Assembly (NCBI GenBank): GCA_016182605.1
Contig: JACPGE010000082.1
Location: forward strand, 1 to 62,090
Direction of reading: 5' to 3'
Origin: Candidatus Hydrogenedentota bacterium
GTDB taxonomy: Bacteria > Hydrogenedentota > Hydrogenedentia > Hydrogenedentales > JAEUWI01
Length of the DNA stretch: 62,090 bases
Below are positions 10,162-19,220 of the stretch, piece by piece. Below the pieces are notes generated by a model, which saw nothing but the letters and a program-made list of their open reading frames with translations, was not told where the DNA came from and ran no database searches. The number at the start of each line of letters is the position of its first letter. Positions within the stretch are counted from its first letter, which is position 1. The position numbers and the translations under genes were made by a program.

Positions 10162-10514
10162 CACGCCGCATGGCTTGAACGCTACAGGCAGATCCGGATA
10201 ACCCGGATAAATCACGGGCTCCAGCCGACGGAGCCATAACTCTCACTCACACTTGTTGTCGCCCAAACCTTGGATCCGGAAATAACAGACAGCCCGTGAT
10301 TTAGCCTGCCCAGTGAACGCCAGCATCGACGTTACGCTGAGCATATTTCACCACGTTGCCAATCTGAATAGGATCCGGAGGCCGTAAAGTGGTGAAATAT
10401 GCGGGCTAACGCCGCTTCATTCTTGCGGATGCGGGTTGAATTGGGTGTAGAGTTCATGTGGAAGGGTTCTTGATGTGCCATGGGCCGAATGCTTGCCGGC
10501 GCCCCTATGCGCCT
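10162..10514. other. 353-base gap between convergent genes with several inverted repeats
   Basis: No gene is supported. The stretch holds a short hairpin GGCTCC-N7-GGAGCC (10217-10235) without a T-run, which might weakly end the upstream operon. AAATCACGGGCT (about 10209-10220) is repeated inverted as AGCCCGTGATTT (about 10292-10303). It also holds the CATATTTCACCAC inverted-repeat element listed separately. Confidence 0.6.
10341..10409. repeat. Inverted-repeat element, copy 1 (GCATATTTCACCAC / GTGGTGAAATATGC)
   Basis: Perfect 14-base arms at 10341-10354 and 10389-10402 flank a 34-base loop. The right arm extends to GTGGTGAAATATGCGGGCTAA (10389-10409). That 21-mer occurs again, exactly and in the opposite orientation, at 29452-29472, where a second inverted element of almost the same geometry is found. 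This is a dispersed element of unknown function. Confidence 0.75.
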
Positions 10515-11471
10515 TCAGTTGCAATCGGCGTCGAGCGGGCCCGCCAGCTCATTCAGGAAGAAGAGCTTTCCAGGCAGGGTGGGCATAAAGGTGCTGGGGA
10601 TCCAGGGAGTGGGCTTGTGGTGCAGTGTGGCCCACAGCGACATGCCCTGCCACTGCATGCCGCGGCCCAGGGCGCCGTCCGCGCCGCCAATGATACGGTC
10701 CGACTTGAGGAAGAGGCCGGGGCCGACGGTGTTGGCGCGGGTGGATACGAGGGTGGTGCGGCTCTTGAAGCTGGTGATCGCGTTTTGTTCCACGGTCATG
10801 GCGCAAAGTTCGGCGGCGATGCGGTACTCGTCCGCTTTCCACGCATTCACGCTGGCGTAGTCTGCCGCAAAATGGGGCTCCCAGAACGCGATGTGACAGG
10901 CACGGCCAATACCAAATACCGTGATGAGCTTGCCGCCTTTCTTCTTGATGGCGCGGATCTGCCCGCCATACTTCGGCAGGGACTCCCGGGTGGCAAAGTG
11001 GCGCTGGTTCTTGGGTACCGTGAGCTTGCCCAGCGGGCCGTAAAAGGCCTCCTCCATCGCTTGTTGAAAGGAGCCCTTCGCCTTGGCCGGCAAGCTGCGG
11101 CCCTGAGCGTCGCTCCACTCGTCCATATTGAAGCCGTGGACATGTTTGCAGTCGACATTCCATTCCTTGAGGAAGTAGACGGCCCAGCGGTACATGCCCA
11201 TGGGACCGACGGGAAGAATGAAGGCCAAGGGCTTTTTCGCCATTTTCGCCTCCAGGATGGCGTGGGCAATCTCATGGCCCATCATGGTGTCGAAATCGGC
11301 CAGGGCGCCGCACGCGACCGGGGCGAATTTTTTATTCCACCAGGCCTCGGGCTTGGTGATGGACTCCGGGGGCCGGGAACAGAGCTTGTCGAGGCCATCC
11401 AAATCCCAGCCTTCGGGAAAATAGCTTGCCACAATGGAGCCCTGAATCGTGCTCATGAGATCGATCTTCAT
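10515..11471 (-). CDS. Divergent glucosamine-6-phosphate deaminase (NagB)-like protein
   Basis: The 318-residue protein resembles the NagB/6-phosphogluconolactonase superfamily. HGFNMDEW matches the NagB FNMDE active-site segment near residue 115. [15 protein letters not shown] aligns with the NagB GIGxDGHIAFNEP motif, keeping H and E but replacing the catalytic aspartate with alanine. The start at 11471 is chosen because AAGGG lies about 10 bases upstream; the frame opens at 11489. If active it would act on a sugar phosphate, but the altered motif makes deaminase activity doubtful. It converges on the PhyH-ROK-dehydrogenase cassette, which fits amino-sugar or sugar-acid metabolism. Confidence 0.65.
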   Translation of the reverse strand: MKIDLMSTIQGSIVASYFPEGWDLDGLDKLCSRPPESITKPEAWWNKKFAPVACGALADFDTMMGHEIAHAILEAKMAKKPLAFILPVGPMGMYRWAVYFLKEWNVDCKHVHGFNMDEWSDAQGRSLPAKAKGSFQQAMEEAFYGPLGKLTVPKNQRHFATRESLPKYGGQIRAIKKKGGKLITVFGIGRACHIAFWEPHFAADYASVNAWKADEYRIAAELCAMTVEQNAITSFKSRTTLVSTRANTVGPGLFLKSDRIIGGADGALGRGMQWQGMSLWATLHHKPTPWIPSTFMPTLPGKLFFLNELAGPLDADCN

Positions 11472-11570
11472 GCCGTGTACCCTTCGCATTTTTGAATTGA
11501 CAGACCGCGATTATTGTACGGTCCGCCGGCGCGGCAATCAATGAACGATCCGCCCATCCATGTTGGCTGT

Positions 11571-11597
11571 TTTACGGTGCGGGGGATGCTCTATAAT
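11571..11597 (+). promoter_or_regulatory. Candidate promoter for glgX
   Basis: A perfect -10 TATAAT lies at 11592-11597. TTTACG at 11571-11576 (15-base spacing), or TTTTAC one base earlier (16-base spacing), is a plausible -35. The implied leader to the glgX start is about 175 bases, long enough for regulation, but I recognise no riboswitch in it. Confidence 0.45.
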
Positions 11598-11779
11598 GGA
11601 CGCCGCGCGAGGCCTCGGCTGGCTTTCGTGCAACGTTGCGTCAGCGTGGCCGCGGAAAAGACCGGTTTACGGGCAGTTTCCCATTCGGGATGGGCCGCGC
11701 GCGCTGAAGCATAAGCAAGTAGCGCGCGGCGCGCGTTTGGCGCCCGAGATGGAACCGGGCTAGACAGCATTCGTATTTC

Positions 11780-13825
11780 ATGCCAAAACTAAACACCGAT
11801 CGCATCTCGGTCACCTCGGGCAGGCCGTACCCGCTGGGGATTTCGGTCATGGATGGCGGGGTGCGTTTCTCGTTGTTCAGCCGCCACGCGACGCGGGTGT
11901 GGGTGGCCCTGTTTGAGGAAGTGACGGATCGCGAACCGGTGTGGGAGTTTGAGTTCAATCCCGTTGCGCACCGCACGGGGGATGTGTGGTCGATCTTTGT
12001 GCGGCGCGTTCCCGAAGGCACCTGCTATATGTTCCGGCTGGACGGCCCGCGGGATCGGAAGCGGGGGCACCTGTTCAATCCCCGCGTCTATCTCCTGGAT
12101 CCCTATGCGCGGGCCTTTTCCGGAGACGTGTCGCTGGGGACCTTGAAGAGTGTGGCCGTGCGCGATTCGACCGAGTGGGCAGGGGATCCGCGGCCCCGGA
12201 TCCCGATGAAAGACACCATCATCTACGAAACGCACGTGCGCGGTTTCACCAAGGACCCCTCCAGCGGCGCGCAGCATCCGGGCACCTACCGGGGCCTCAT
12301 CGAGAAGATACCGTATTTGAAGGATCTGGGGGTGACGGCGGTGGAACTGCTTCCCATCAATGAATTCGGGGAAACCCGCATGGGGCGTTGCAGTCTCGAC
12401 AGCGGGGAAGAGCTGACCAATTACTGGGGCTACAACAGCATCGGGTTTTTCGCGCCAACGAGCCGCTATGCGTGTTCCGCGGAGAGCCGGGGACACGTGG
12501 ATGAATTCCGGGAGATGGTGCGGGCATTGCACGATGCGGGCATGGAAGTGATCCTGGACGTGGTCTTCAACCACACGAGCGAGGGCAACCATCGCGGGCC
12601 CACGCTGTGTTTCCGCGGTATTGACAATGCGATCTACTACATGCTGGACGGCAACGGCAATTACCTGAATTTTTCCGGATGCGGCAACACGGTCAACTGC
12701 AACCATCCGCTCGTGCGCGACTTCATCCTGGACTGCCTTCGCTATTGGGTGGCCATCCGCCATGTGGATGGTTTCCGATTCGATCTGGCGTCGATACTCG
12801 GGCGCGATCAGAAAGGCAACGTGGTGCCGAATTCGCCGCTGGTGGAACGCATCGCGGAGGATCCCGTGTTGCGGGACACGAAGCTGATTGCGGAGGCCTG
12901 GGATGCCGGAGGGGCCTACCAGGTGGGTTCCTTTGGCGATTCGCGCTGGGCCGAGTGGAACGGGCGCTACCGCGATGACGTGCGATCGTTCTGGCTGGGC
13001 ACAGGCGGCATGCGGGGCGCCTTCGCTTCGCGCCTCATGGGCAGTGCCGATATCTATGAATGGGCGGCGCGCAGCCCGGAACACAGCATCAATTTCGTGA
13101 CCTGCCACGACGGCTTTACCCTGCGCGATTTGGTGACGTACACACAAAAGCGGAACTTGGCCAACGGCGAGGCCAACCGTGACGGCAGCGACGACAACCG
13201 CGGCATGAACTGCGGGGTGGAGGGCGAGACGGAGGACCGGGCGGTCAACGCGATCCGGCTGCGGATGCAGAAGAACCATCTGGCCACGCTGTTTCTTTCG
13301 CTCGGCGTGCCGATGCTGCTCGGGGGCGACGAGTTTGGCCGCACACAGCAGGGCAACAACAATGCCTATTGCCAGGACAATGAGATCTCGTGGTATAACT
13401 GGAAGCTGCTCGATCGGCACCACGATCTGCACAGCTTCTGCAAACGTCTGATTGCGTTCCGGAAGGCCAATCCCGCGCTGTGCCGCGCGCAATACTTCAA
13501 GGACATGCCGCCAGATTCCGCCCTGGAGCCGGAAGTGGTCTGGTTCGACGAGAGCGGCGCGGCCCCGGCCTGGAATGGGGAGAATGGCAACACCCTCGGC
13601 TGCAAGATTGCCGGCCGGCTGAACAACGGCGTCACGCTCTGTCTGCTCTTCAACAGCGCGCCCGAGGCCATGCATTTTGCGCTGCCCGAAGGAGAATGGC
13701 GGATTCGCCTGGACACCGCGGCCATCTCACCGATGGATCTGCCGGAACCGGAGCGCGCGCGGAATGCGCACAGGCGCATTACGCTGCCTGCGCGCAGCGT
13801 CATGGCGCTCTCAAAGACGGATTGA
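11780..13825 (+). CDS. glgX: Glycogen debranching enzyme, GlgX/isoamylase type (GH13)
   Basis: This 681-residue cytoplasmic enzyme cleaves alpha-1,6 branches of glycogen or limit dextrin. An N-terminal CBM48-type sandwich (about residues 15-110) precedes the GH13 barrel. Barrel motifs are EVILDVVFNHT (region I), HVDGFRFDLAS with the nucleophile Asp near residue 335, LIAEAWDAGG with the acid/base Glu near 371, and FVTCHDGFTLRD with the third Asp near 440. GDEFGRTQQGNNNAYCQDNEI is characteristic of the GlgX/isoamylase group. The gene stands alone, upstream of the mechanosensitive channel. There is no signal peptide, so storage-glucan turnover is more likely than extracellular starch digestion. 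Confidence 0.93.
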   Translation: MPKLNTDRISVTSGRPYPLGISVMDGGVRFSLFSRHATRVWVALFEEVTDREPVWEFEFNPVAHRTGDVWSIFVRRVPEGTCYMFRLDGPRDRKRGHLFNPRVYLLDPYARAFSGDVSLGTLKSVAVRDSTEWAGDPRPRIPMKDTIIYETHVRGFTKDPSSGAQHPGTYRGLIEKIPYLKDLGVTAVELLPINEFGETRMGRCSLDSGEELTNYWGYNSIGFFAPTSRYACSAESRGHVDEFREMVRALHDAGMEVILDVVFNHTSEGNHRGPTLCFRGIDNAIYYMLDGNGNYLNFSGCGNTVNCNHPLVRDFILDCLRYWVAIRHVDGFRFDLASILGRDQKGNVVPNSPLVERIAEDPVLRDTKLIAEAWDAGGAYQVGSFGDSRWAEWNGRYRDDVRSFWLGTGGMRGAFASRLMGSADIYEWAARSPEHSINFVTCHDGFTLRDLVTYTQKRNLANGEANRDGSDDNRGMNCGVEGETEDRAVNAIRLRMQKNHLATLFLSLGVPMLLGGDEFGRTQQGNNNAYCQDNEISWYNWKLLDRHHDLHSFCKRLIAFRKANPALCRAQYFKDMPPDSALEPEVVWFDESGAAPAWNGENGNTLGCKIAGRLNNGVTLCLLFNSAPEAMHFALPEGEWRIRLDTAAISPMDLPEPERARNAHRRITLPARSVMALSKTD

Positions 13826-13978
13826 TTGGCAGAATATTTCCGCGTTTGCCGTGTTGCGGCAAGCAGGAGTGGCGATATCGCCGGTGTGGCATTGCGGAAT
13901 TTCCTTGCCATGCCTTGTGTGAAAGGCCCGTAATGGGGCAGCATCAAAACGGCTGCCCAACCCAGAGATACACACCTA

Positions 13979-16900
13979 ATGCGGATTCCCCTTGCAGTAA
14001 TGCTTCAGGCGGTGGCGCTTGCCGGCGCGTTTGCGCAGGAGACGCCCGCACCGGACCAGACGCTCGATCCCGTGGCAGTGCAGGATCAACTCTCGGCATT
14101 GCAGGCCCGATCGGATCTGGACCTCAACCTTCAGAACCAGGCAGTGGAAGCCTACAATCAGGCGCTGATCGATTTGGCCACCGCGGCCGACTCGCGCCGC
14201 AGGGCCGAGGAATTCCGCGCGCAGCTTGCCAACGCGCCCGATAGCATGGCGGACCTGAGCGGACGTCTCGCCGAACCCGTGGAGCCTGCTCCGATCGCGA
14301 TGCCCGAGGCGCCAGCGGCAATGGACTACGAGCTGGGCGTGGCGCGCGCCCAGATGGATCTTGCCGCCGCGCAGACGAAGCTCAAGAGTCTGGAGGATGA
14401 AGGAGGCCGCCGTGCGGAGCGGCGCAAGCAACTGCCTCAACTCCTGGCCGAGGGCCGGACGCGGCTCAGCCAGGCCGAACTGCAAACAAGCGCGCCGGTG
14501 GAGGGGGATCTGCTTGCGACCTCCCGTTCCATCGCCTCCAGGGCCCGGGTGGACGCGATCCGGGCGGAGGTCGCTTCCTACGAGCAAGAGTTCCTGAATT
14601 ACGAAGTGAGCGGACGCCTCTTGACCCTCCAACAGGACCTGGCCCAGCGCGAACTTAGCGAGCAGGAGCGCAAGGTGCAGCGCTGGCAGGAAGCCGCCGC
14701 GGCCTTCCGGCGCGAAGAGCTGCGGCGCCTGGACGAAGAGGCCCGCCGCGCGTGGACCGATGCGGCCAAAGTAGGACCCCGGATCCGGGAGTTTGCCGAG
14801 GCCTCGGCCAAGGAGAACCGGGAGCTGATCAATTTTCGGACCGGCGTGGACGGTCCGATCCGCGGCCTGGAGGAGACCACGAAGCTTTTGGAGCGCACCG
14901 AGGGCAGGCTCAACCAGGTGCGGGTGGATTTCAAGGATATACGCAACCGTGTGGAGGCCACCGCGGGGACGGAAGCGCTCGGTTCGATATTGCGATCCCA
15001 GTTGGGCAGCCTGCCCAAACTGGCGGCGCTGACGCGAAGCCGCCAGGAGCGCGCGGCCAAGATAGCGGGCATTCAGGTGGCGCAGTTGGAGCTTCGCATC
15101 AAGCGCGGCGCCCTGGGCGAGCCGGAGAAGACCGTCAACGACTTGCTTTCCCAACTGGACCCAGGCGTTCCCGAGAGCGATCGGGAGAAGCTGCGCGAGA
15201 TCCTGCTGGAGCAGGTCAAGGCGAAGCGCGACAATATGGACGCCCTGCTGAGCGACTACACCAACCATGCGCAAAAGCTGCAAGACCTCGACGGGGTGGA
15301 GATGCAGTATATGGAGGAGGTGAAGGGCTTTCGCGATTATATCGCCGAACGCGCCCTCTGGATACGCAGCACCGATCCGGTGGGACTGGGCGATGCGCGG
15401 CTGATACTGGATGGCGTGCGCGGTTTTCTTCCCGCCGCGTCGTGGAGTTCCGCCGGCCCCTACTTGATACGGGATATTTCGCATCATGGGCTGCTCTATA
15501 TCGCCGCGCTGCTGCCGCTGCTCCTGTGGCTTGCCCGCGTGCGTGCGTTATCCCGGCGCTTCGCGCAATCGGGCGGCGAGGCCGTGAAAAAGAATTGCAG
15601 CTCGATCCGGCCCACGCTGGATGCCGCGGGAATCTCTCTCCTCGTTGCCGGAAGTGTGCCCCTGCCCGCGGGCATGCTGGGCTGGCGGCTGGCCCAGCCC
15701 ATCCAGGAAAACACCGCGCTCTATGCCCTCGGCGTTGCATTGGGCGGCGTGTCGCTGATGGGCTTCGTGCTGCGCTATATAAGGCAATTCACGCGCCCCG
15801 GCGGTCTGGGGCTAAGCCACTTTGACTGGCCGGAGCGGGGCTGCCGCCACCTGCGCCGCGACGTGCTCTGGCTCATGATCCCAGGCCTCCCTCTGGCTGC
15901 CCTCGTGCTCTTTCTGGGTTCCCTGGGGGGAGACGCGTGGCCCCAGTCGCTGGGGCGCGTGTTGTTTATCGCGCTCTTGCTTTGCTTCGCGATCTTCGCC
16001 GCAATCACGCTGCGCCCGCGGCGCGGCGGTCTGGCGCTGCTTTTCGAATTCAATCGAACGCAGACCTGGAACAAACAATCGCTGCTGGCCCTGCTGGGCG
16101 TCGAGCTTGCTTGTTTTGTTCTCGCGGTGCTTGCGCTCCTGGGCTATTACTATTCGGCAGAGCGTCTCGGCGAGATTGCCTTCTTTACCGCCGGCGCCGC
16201 CTTTATGGTCTACACCCTCTTCTGTTTTGGGCAGCGATGGCTCCTCGTGATCAAACGGCGGCTTCACCGCGAACAGCGCCGGAAACGGATTGCGGCAGCC
16301 GGGGACCAGGTTTCCGTGGACGAATCGCTTCTGGAGCAGGAGGCCATCTACCGCATTGACGAGCAGTCGCAGAAACTTTTGCTGATCGTGTGTTCCCTTG
16401 GATTTCTGCTCATCTGCGGCTTTCTCTGGTCGGAAGAGCTGCCCGCGCTGAAAGCCCTGGAACAGATCACCGTGTGGAACACCACCGCGAGCACGATGGA
16501 GCTGGTGAAAGACGAAGCCACGGGCGAGATGAGGGAGCGCGCCGCGATCAAGCAGGTCCCGATCACGCTCCTGGGCCTCACCGGCGCGCTCGCCGTGGCC
16601 GGGTTCGGTTTCCTCATTGTGCGCAATGTGCCCGGCCTCCTCGAAGTGGCGCTCCTTCGCTTCATGTCCGTCGGTTCCGGAGAGCGCTACGCCATCACCA
16701 CGCTCAGTTCCTATGTGCTGGTGGTCGGCATCGTCGTGTGGACCTTCAATACGCTGGGCGTCGGCTGGTCGCAGGTGCAATGGCTCGTTGCCGCGCTCAG
16801 TCTGGGGCTGGGCTTTGGCCTGCAGGAGATCTTCGCCAATTTCGTTTCCGGGATCATTGTCCTCTTTGAGCGCCCGGTGCGCGTCGGCGATGTCATCACC

Positions 16901-17371
16901 GTGGGCGGCCAAAGCGGCACGGTGACCAAGATCAAGATCCGCGCCACCACCATCCGCGACTTCGATCGCAAAGAGTTGATCATTCCCAACAAAGACCTGG
17001 TGACCGGGCAGTTGCTGAACTGGACGCTTTCGGACGCCATGCTGCGCGTGGTCTTTCCCGTGGGCATCGCCTTCGGGTCGGAGGTGAACCGCGCCGAGGC
17101 GATCCTCGTGGAGATACTGAACAATCATCCCTACGTGGCGAAAGACCCCGCTCCCCGGGTGCTCTTCCAGACCTTTGGAGACAACTCGCTGAACTTCGAA
17201 GTGCAAGCCCATTGCCTGGCGATCGAAAATGTGGTGATGCTCCGGCACGAATTGCACAAGCAGATCGAGCAGGAATTCCGGTTGAACGGCATCGAAATGG
17301 CCTTCCCCCAGCGCGACGTCCACGTGCGCGAGCCGATCCAGATAGTTGTAAAGCGGGTGCCCAAGGAATAG
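13979..17371 (+). CDS. Large MscS-superfamily mechanosensitive channel (MscK-like)
   Basis: The 1130-residue inner-membrane channel matches MscK/KefA in size and layout. It has a short signal peptide, then a long periplasmic coiled-coil region (about residues 20-490, rich in E/R/Q/A). About eleven hydrophobic segments follow between about 500 and 960. The conserved MscS pore helix and beta domain are GLGFGLQEIFANFVSGIIVLF, RPVRVGDVITVGGQSGTV and IIPNKDLVTGQLLNW. It should open under membrane tension in hypo-osmotic shock. An insertion around residue 840 (MELVKDEATGEMRERA) lies between two membrane segments. An imperfect hairpin GGGCAGC-N9-GCTGCCC at 13936-13958 precedes the gene. Confidence 0.92.
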   Translation: MRIPLAVMLQAVALAGAFAQETPAPDQTLDPVAVQDQLSALQARSDLDLNLQNQAVEAYNQALIDLATAADSRRRAEEFRAQLANAPDSMADLSGRLAEPVEPAPIAMPEAPAAMDYELGVARAQMDLAAAQTKLKSLEDEGGRRAERRKQLPQLLAEGRTRLSQAELQTSAPVEGDLLATSRSIASRARVDAIRAEVASYEQEFLNYEVSGRLLTLQQDLAQRELSEQERKVQRWQEAAAAFRREELRRLDEEARRAWTDAAKVGPRIREFAEASAKENRELINFRTGVDGPIRGLEETTKLLERTEGRLNQVRVDFKDIRNRVEATAGTEALGSILRSQLGSLPKLAALTRSRQERAAKIAGIQVAQLELRIKRGALGEPEKTVNDLLSQLDPGVPESDREKLREILLEQVKAKRDNMDALLSDYTNHAQKLQDLDGVEMQYMEEVKGFRDYIAERALWIRSTDPVGLGDARLILDGVRGFLPAASWSSAGPYLIRDISHHGLLYIAALLPLLLWLARVRALSRRFAQSGGEAVKKNCSSIRPTLDAAGISLLVAGSVPLPAGMLGWRLAQPIQENTALYALGVALGGVSLMGFVLRYIRQFTRPGGLGLSHFDWPERGCRHLRRDVLWLMIPGLPLAALVLFLGSLGGDAWPQSLGRVLFIALLLCFAIFAAITLRPRRGGLALLFEFNRTQTWNKQSLLALLGVELACFVLAVLALLGYYYSAERLGEIAFFTAGAAFMVYTLFCFGQRWLLVIKRRLHREQRRKRIAAAGDQVSVDESLLEQEAIYRIDEQSQKLLLIVCSLGFLLICGFLWSEELPALKALEQITVWNTTASTMELVKDEATGEMRERAAIKQVPITLLGLTGALAVAGFGFLIVRNVPGLLEVALLRFMSVGSGERYAITTLSSYVLVVGIVVWTFNTLGVGWSQVQWLVAALSLGLGFGLQEIFANFVSGIIVLFERPVRVGDVITVGGQSGTVTKIKIRATTIRDFDRKELIIPNKDLVTGQLLNWTLSDAMLRVVFPVGIAFGSEVNRAEAILVEILNNHPYVAKDPAPRVLFQTFGDNSLNFEVQAHCLAIENVVMLRHELHKQIEQEFRLNGIEMAFPQRDVHVREPIQIVVKRVPKE

Positions 17372-17400
17372 GCCTTTCTTGGCAAATCAGAGCGAAGCAG

Positions 17401-17430
17401 TTGACATCACGGGTCCAATTGTTCCATAAT
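17401..17430 (+). promoter_or_regulatory. arsR promoter (TTGACA-N18-CATAAT)
   Basis: A perfect -35 TTGACA (17401-17406) is followed by 18 bases and CATAAT (17425-17430, five of six matches). The predicted transcription start falls within a few bases of the arsR ATG at 17440, so the transcript is probably leaderless or nearly so. Confidence 0.8.
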
Positions 17431-17445
17431 TCCAGAATTATGGAA
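17422..17445. promoter_or_regulatory. Perfect palindromic operator over the arsR -10 box and start codon
   Basis: TTCCATAATTC (17422-17432), CA, then GAATTATGGAA (17435-17445) form an exact 11-base inverted repeat. It covers the -10 box and the ATG. ArsR-family repressors bind imperfect dyads overlapping their promoters, so autorepression released by As(III)/Sb(III) is the natural reading. Confidence 0.8.
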
Positions 17446-17802
17446 ATAAATAACGCCTTGGCCGCCCTCCAAAGTCTCTCTCACAAAACCCGTCTGTTGA
17501 TTTTCCGTCTTCTGGTGCGCCAGGGACCGGAAGGCATGATGGCCGGGGATATCGCCACCCAACTGGGCGTTCCGGCGCCCACGCTTTCTTTTCATCTCAA
17601 TCACCTCGGCCACGCGGGCCTTATCGAACGGCGCCGGGATGGCCGGACGCAATGGTATACGGTGCGCTTTGAACAGGTTCGCGAGCTATTGGGTTATCTC
17701 GTGGAAGATTGTTGCCAAGGCCGGCCGGAATTGTGTGGCATGGCGGCAGACCCCTGTTGCGCGCCAAATCCGGCCGAACACAACGACGAATGTCATGTCT
17801 GA
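17440..17802 (+). CDS. arsR: ArsR-family metalloregulatory repressor
   Basis: The 120-residue winged-helix repressor is followed by arsenic genes. The helix-turn-helix lies in MMAGDIATQLGVPAPTLSFHLNHLGHAGLIERRRDG (about residues 28-65). The classic ELCVCDL metal site is absent. Instead cysteines cluster at the C-terminus (EDCCQGRPELCG, DPCCAP, DECHV), as in other ArsR subtypes with C-terminal cysteine sites. The ATG at 17440 lies inside the palindromic operator and has no Shine-Dalgarno, which fits a leaderless message; a TTG six codons in is the only close alternative. The stop overlaps the start of the arsC-arsM gene by 8 bases. Confidence 0.88.
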   Translation: MEINNALAALQSLSHKTRLLIFRLLVRQGPEGMMAGDIATQLGVPAPTLSFHLNHLGHAGLIERRRDGRTQWYTVRFEQVRELLGYLVEDCCQGRPELCGMAADPCCAPNPAEHNDECHV

Positions 17803-19159
17803 TCTGTACGGGAACAGGATCAAGGTGCTCTTCCTTTGCACGGGCAACTCGTGCCGCAGTCAGATGGCGGAGGGCTGGGCCCATGCGCTCAAGGGGGAGG
17901 TGCTGGAGGCCTATTCGGCGGGCATCGAGACGCACGGCATGAACCCGAATGCGGTGAAGGTGATGGCGGAGGCAGGGGTGGATATTACGGGGCAGCATTC
18001 CAAGAAGGTGGACACGCTGCTGAGCGTGCCGCTCGACTACGTGGTGACGGTGTGCGGCCATGCGAATGAGACGTGTCCCCGATTCCCTGGCATGGCGAAG
18101 GTGGTGCACGTGGGATTTGACGATCCCCCGAAACTGGCCGCCGGTGCGGCATCGGAAGAGGAAGCGTTGCAGCATTACCGGCGCGTGCGCGACGAGATAC
18201 GTGCGTTTGTCGAGACGCTGCCCGAAAGTTTGATCCCATCCCGAACCCGAAAGGAAACCCTGCCCATGTCCACGATAGAGACCCTCAAGCAACAAGAAGT
18301 GCGCGACAAAGTGCGCGCAGGCTACGCGGCCATCGCGGCGCAGAACACGGAGAGCGGCGCGACTGGCTGCTGTGGCGGGTCCTCCTGCTGCGGCGCGGAC
18401 AACGCGAACGATGCGCAGGCCCTGGCGGCGGCGATCGGCTACGCCACCGACGAACTCACGGCATTGCCCGAGGGCGCAAACATGGGCCTTTCCTGCGGCA
18501 ATCCCACGGCGCTTGCGGCGCTCAAGCCGGGCGATGTCGTGGTGGACCTGGGAAGCGGCGGCGGTTTTGACATCTTCATCGCCGGGCGCAAGGTGGGCGC
18601 GGAGGGGCGCGCGATCGGCGTGGATATGACGCCCGAGATGCTGGGGAAGGCGCGGAAGAATGCGGTGGCCTACACGGAACGCACCGGGCTGAACAACGTG
18701 GAGTTCCGGCTGGGCGAGATCGAGCATCTGCCCCTGGCGGACAATTCGGTGGACGCGATCATTTCAAACTGCGTGATCAATCTCTCCCCGGACAAGCCCC
18801 AGGTGTGGCGCGAGATCGCGCGCGTCTTGAAGCCCGGCGGACGCGTTTCCGTGTCGGACATAGCGCTGTTGCAGCCGCTGCCCGAGGCCATCATGGGCAA
18901 GGTGGAAGCACTAATCGGCTGTGTGGCCGGCGCGGTGACCATGGCGGAGACAGAGCGGATGATCCGCGAGAGCGGCCTGGGCGCCGTCGATCTGGTTTCC
19001 CAGTCGTCTTATATCGACGCGATGACGAACGTGCAAGATCCGTTGTATCAGGAGATTCTCGGCCACTTGCCCGCCGGCGCAAGAGCGAGCGAGTACATTA
19101 CGAGCCTGGCCGTCACGGCGCGCAAAGCGGCCCCATGTTGCTGTGGCGGGGCGTGTTAA
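17795..19159 (+). CDS. Fused arsenate reductase - arsenite methyltransferase (ArsC::ArsM)
   Basis: One 454-residue frame joins two arsenic enzymes. Residues 1 to about 150 are a thioredoxin-coupled Ars[15 protein letters not shown] has the CX5R loop (C15, R21), and [11 protein letters not shown] supplies the two redox cysteines near 87 and 94. From the internal methionine near residue 158 it is an ArsM SAM-dependent methyltransferase. It has the SAM loop [11 protein letters not shown] and the three As(III)-binding cysteines in GLSCGNP, SNCVINL and IGCVAGA. Cysteine-rich tails flank it ([11 protein letters not shown] and PCCCGGAC). AAGGA (18251-18255) lies 10 bases before the internal ATG at 18266, so a separate ArsM could also be made. 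Predicted to turn As(V) into methylated arsenic. Confidence 0.9.
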   Translation: MSDLYGNRIKVLFLCTGNSCRSQMAEGWAHALKGEVLEAYSAGIETHGMNPNAVKVMAEAGVDITGQHSKKVDTLLSVPLDYVVTVCGHANETCPRFPGMAKVVHVGFDDPPKLAAGAASEEEALQHYRRVRDEIRAFVETLPESLIPSRTRKETLPMSTIETLKQQEVRDKVRAGYAAIAAQNTESGATGCCGGSSCCGADNANDAQALAAAIGYATDELTALPEGANMGLSCGNPTALAALKPGDVVVDLGSGGGFDIFIAGRKVGAEGRAIGVDMTPEMLGKARKNAVAYTERTGLNNVEFRLGEIEHLPLADNSVDAIISNCVINLSPDKPQVWREIARVLKPGGRVSVSDIALLQPLPEAIMGKVEALIGCVAGAVTMAETERMIRESGLGAVDLVSQSSYIDAMTNVQDPLYQEILGHLPAGARASEYITSLAVTARKAAPCCCGGAC

Positions 19160-19220
19160 CCCGAACCCCACCCGTGAATCCGATCCATGACCTCGAACGC
19201 AGTGAAGAACGCGGCACACC

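Noticed and set aside
11789-13675. 628-codon minus-strand open frame opposite glgX
   Set aside because: Antisense shadow of a clear GH13 enzyme; no domain or ribosome site.
13936-13958. Terminator after glgX
   Set aside because: The 7-base stem GGGCAGC/GCTGCCC has no T-run on either side, so an intrinsic terminator is not supported.
18200-18270. Separate arsC stop codon before arsM
   Set aside because: A TGA occurs near 18230 only in another frame; the reading frame joining the two enzymes is open as sequenced. A sequencing indel cannot be excluded.
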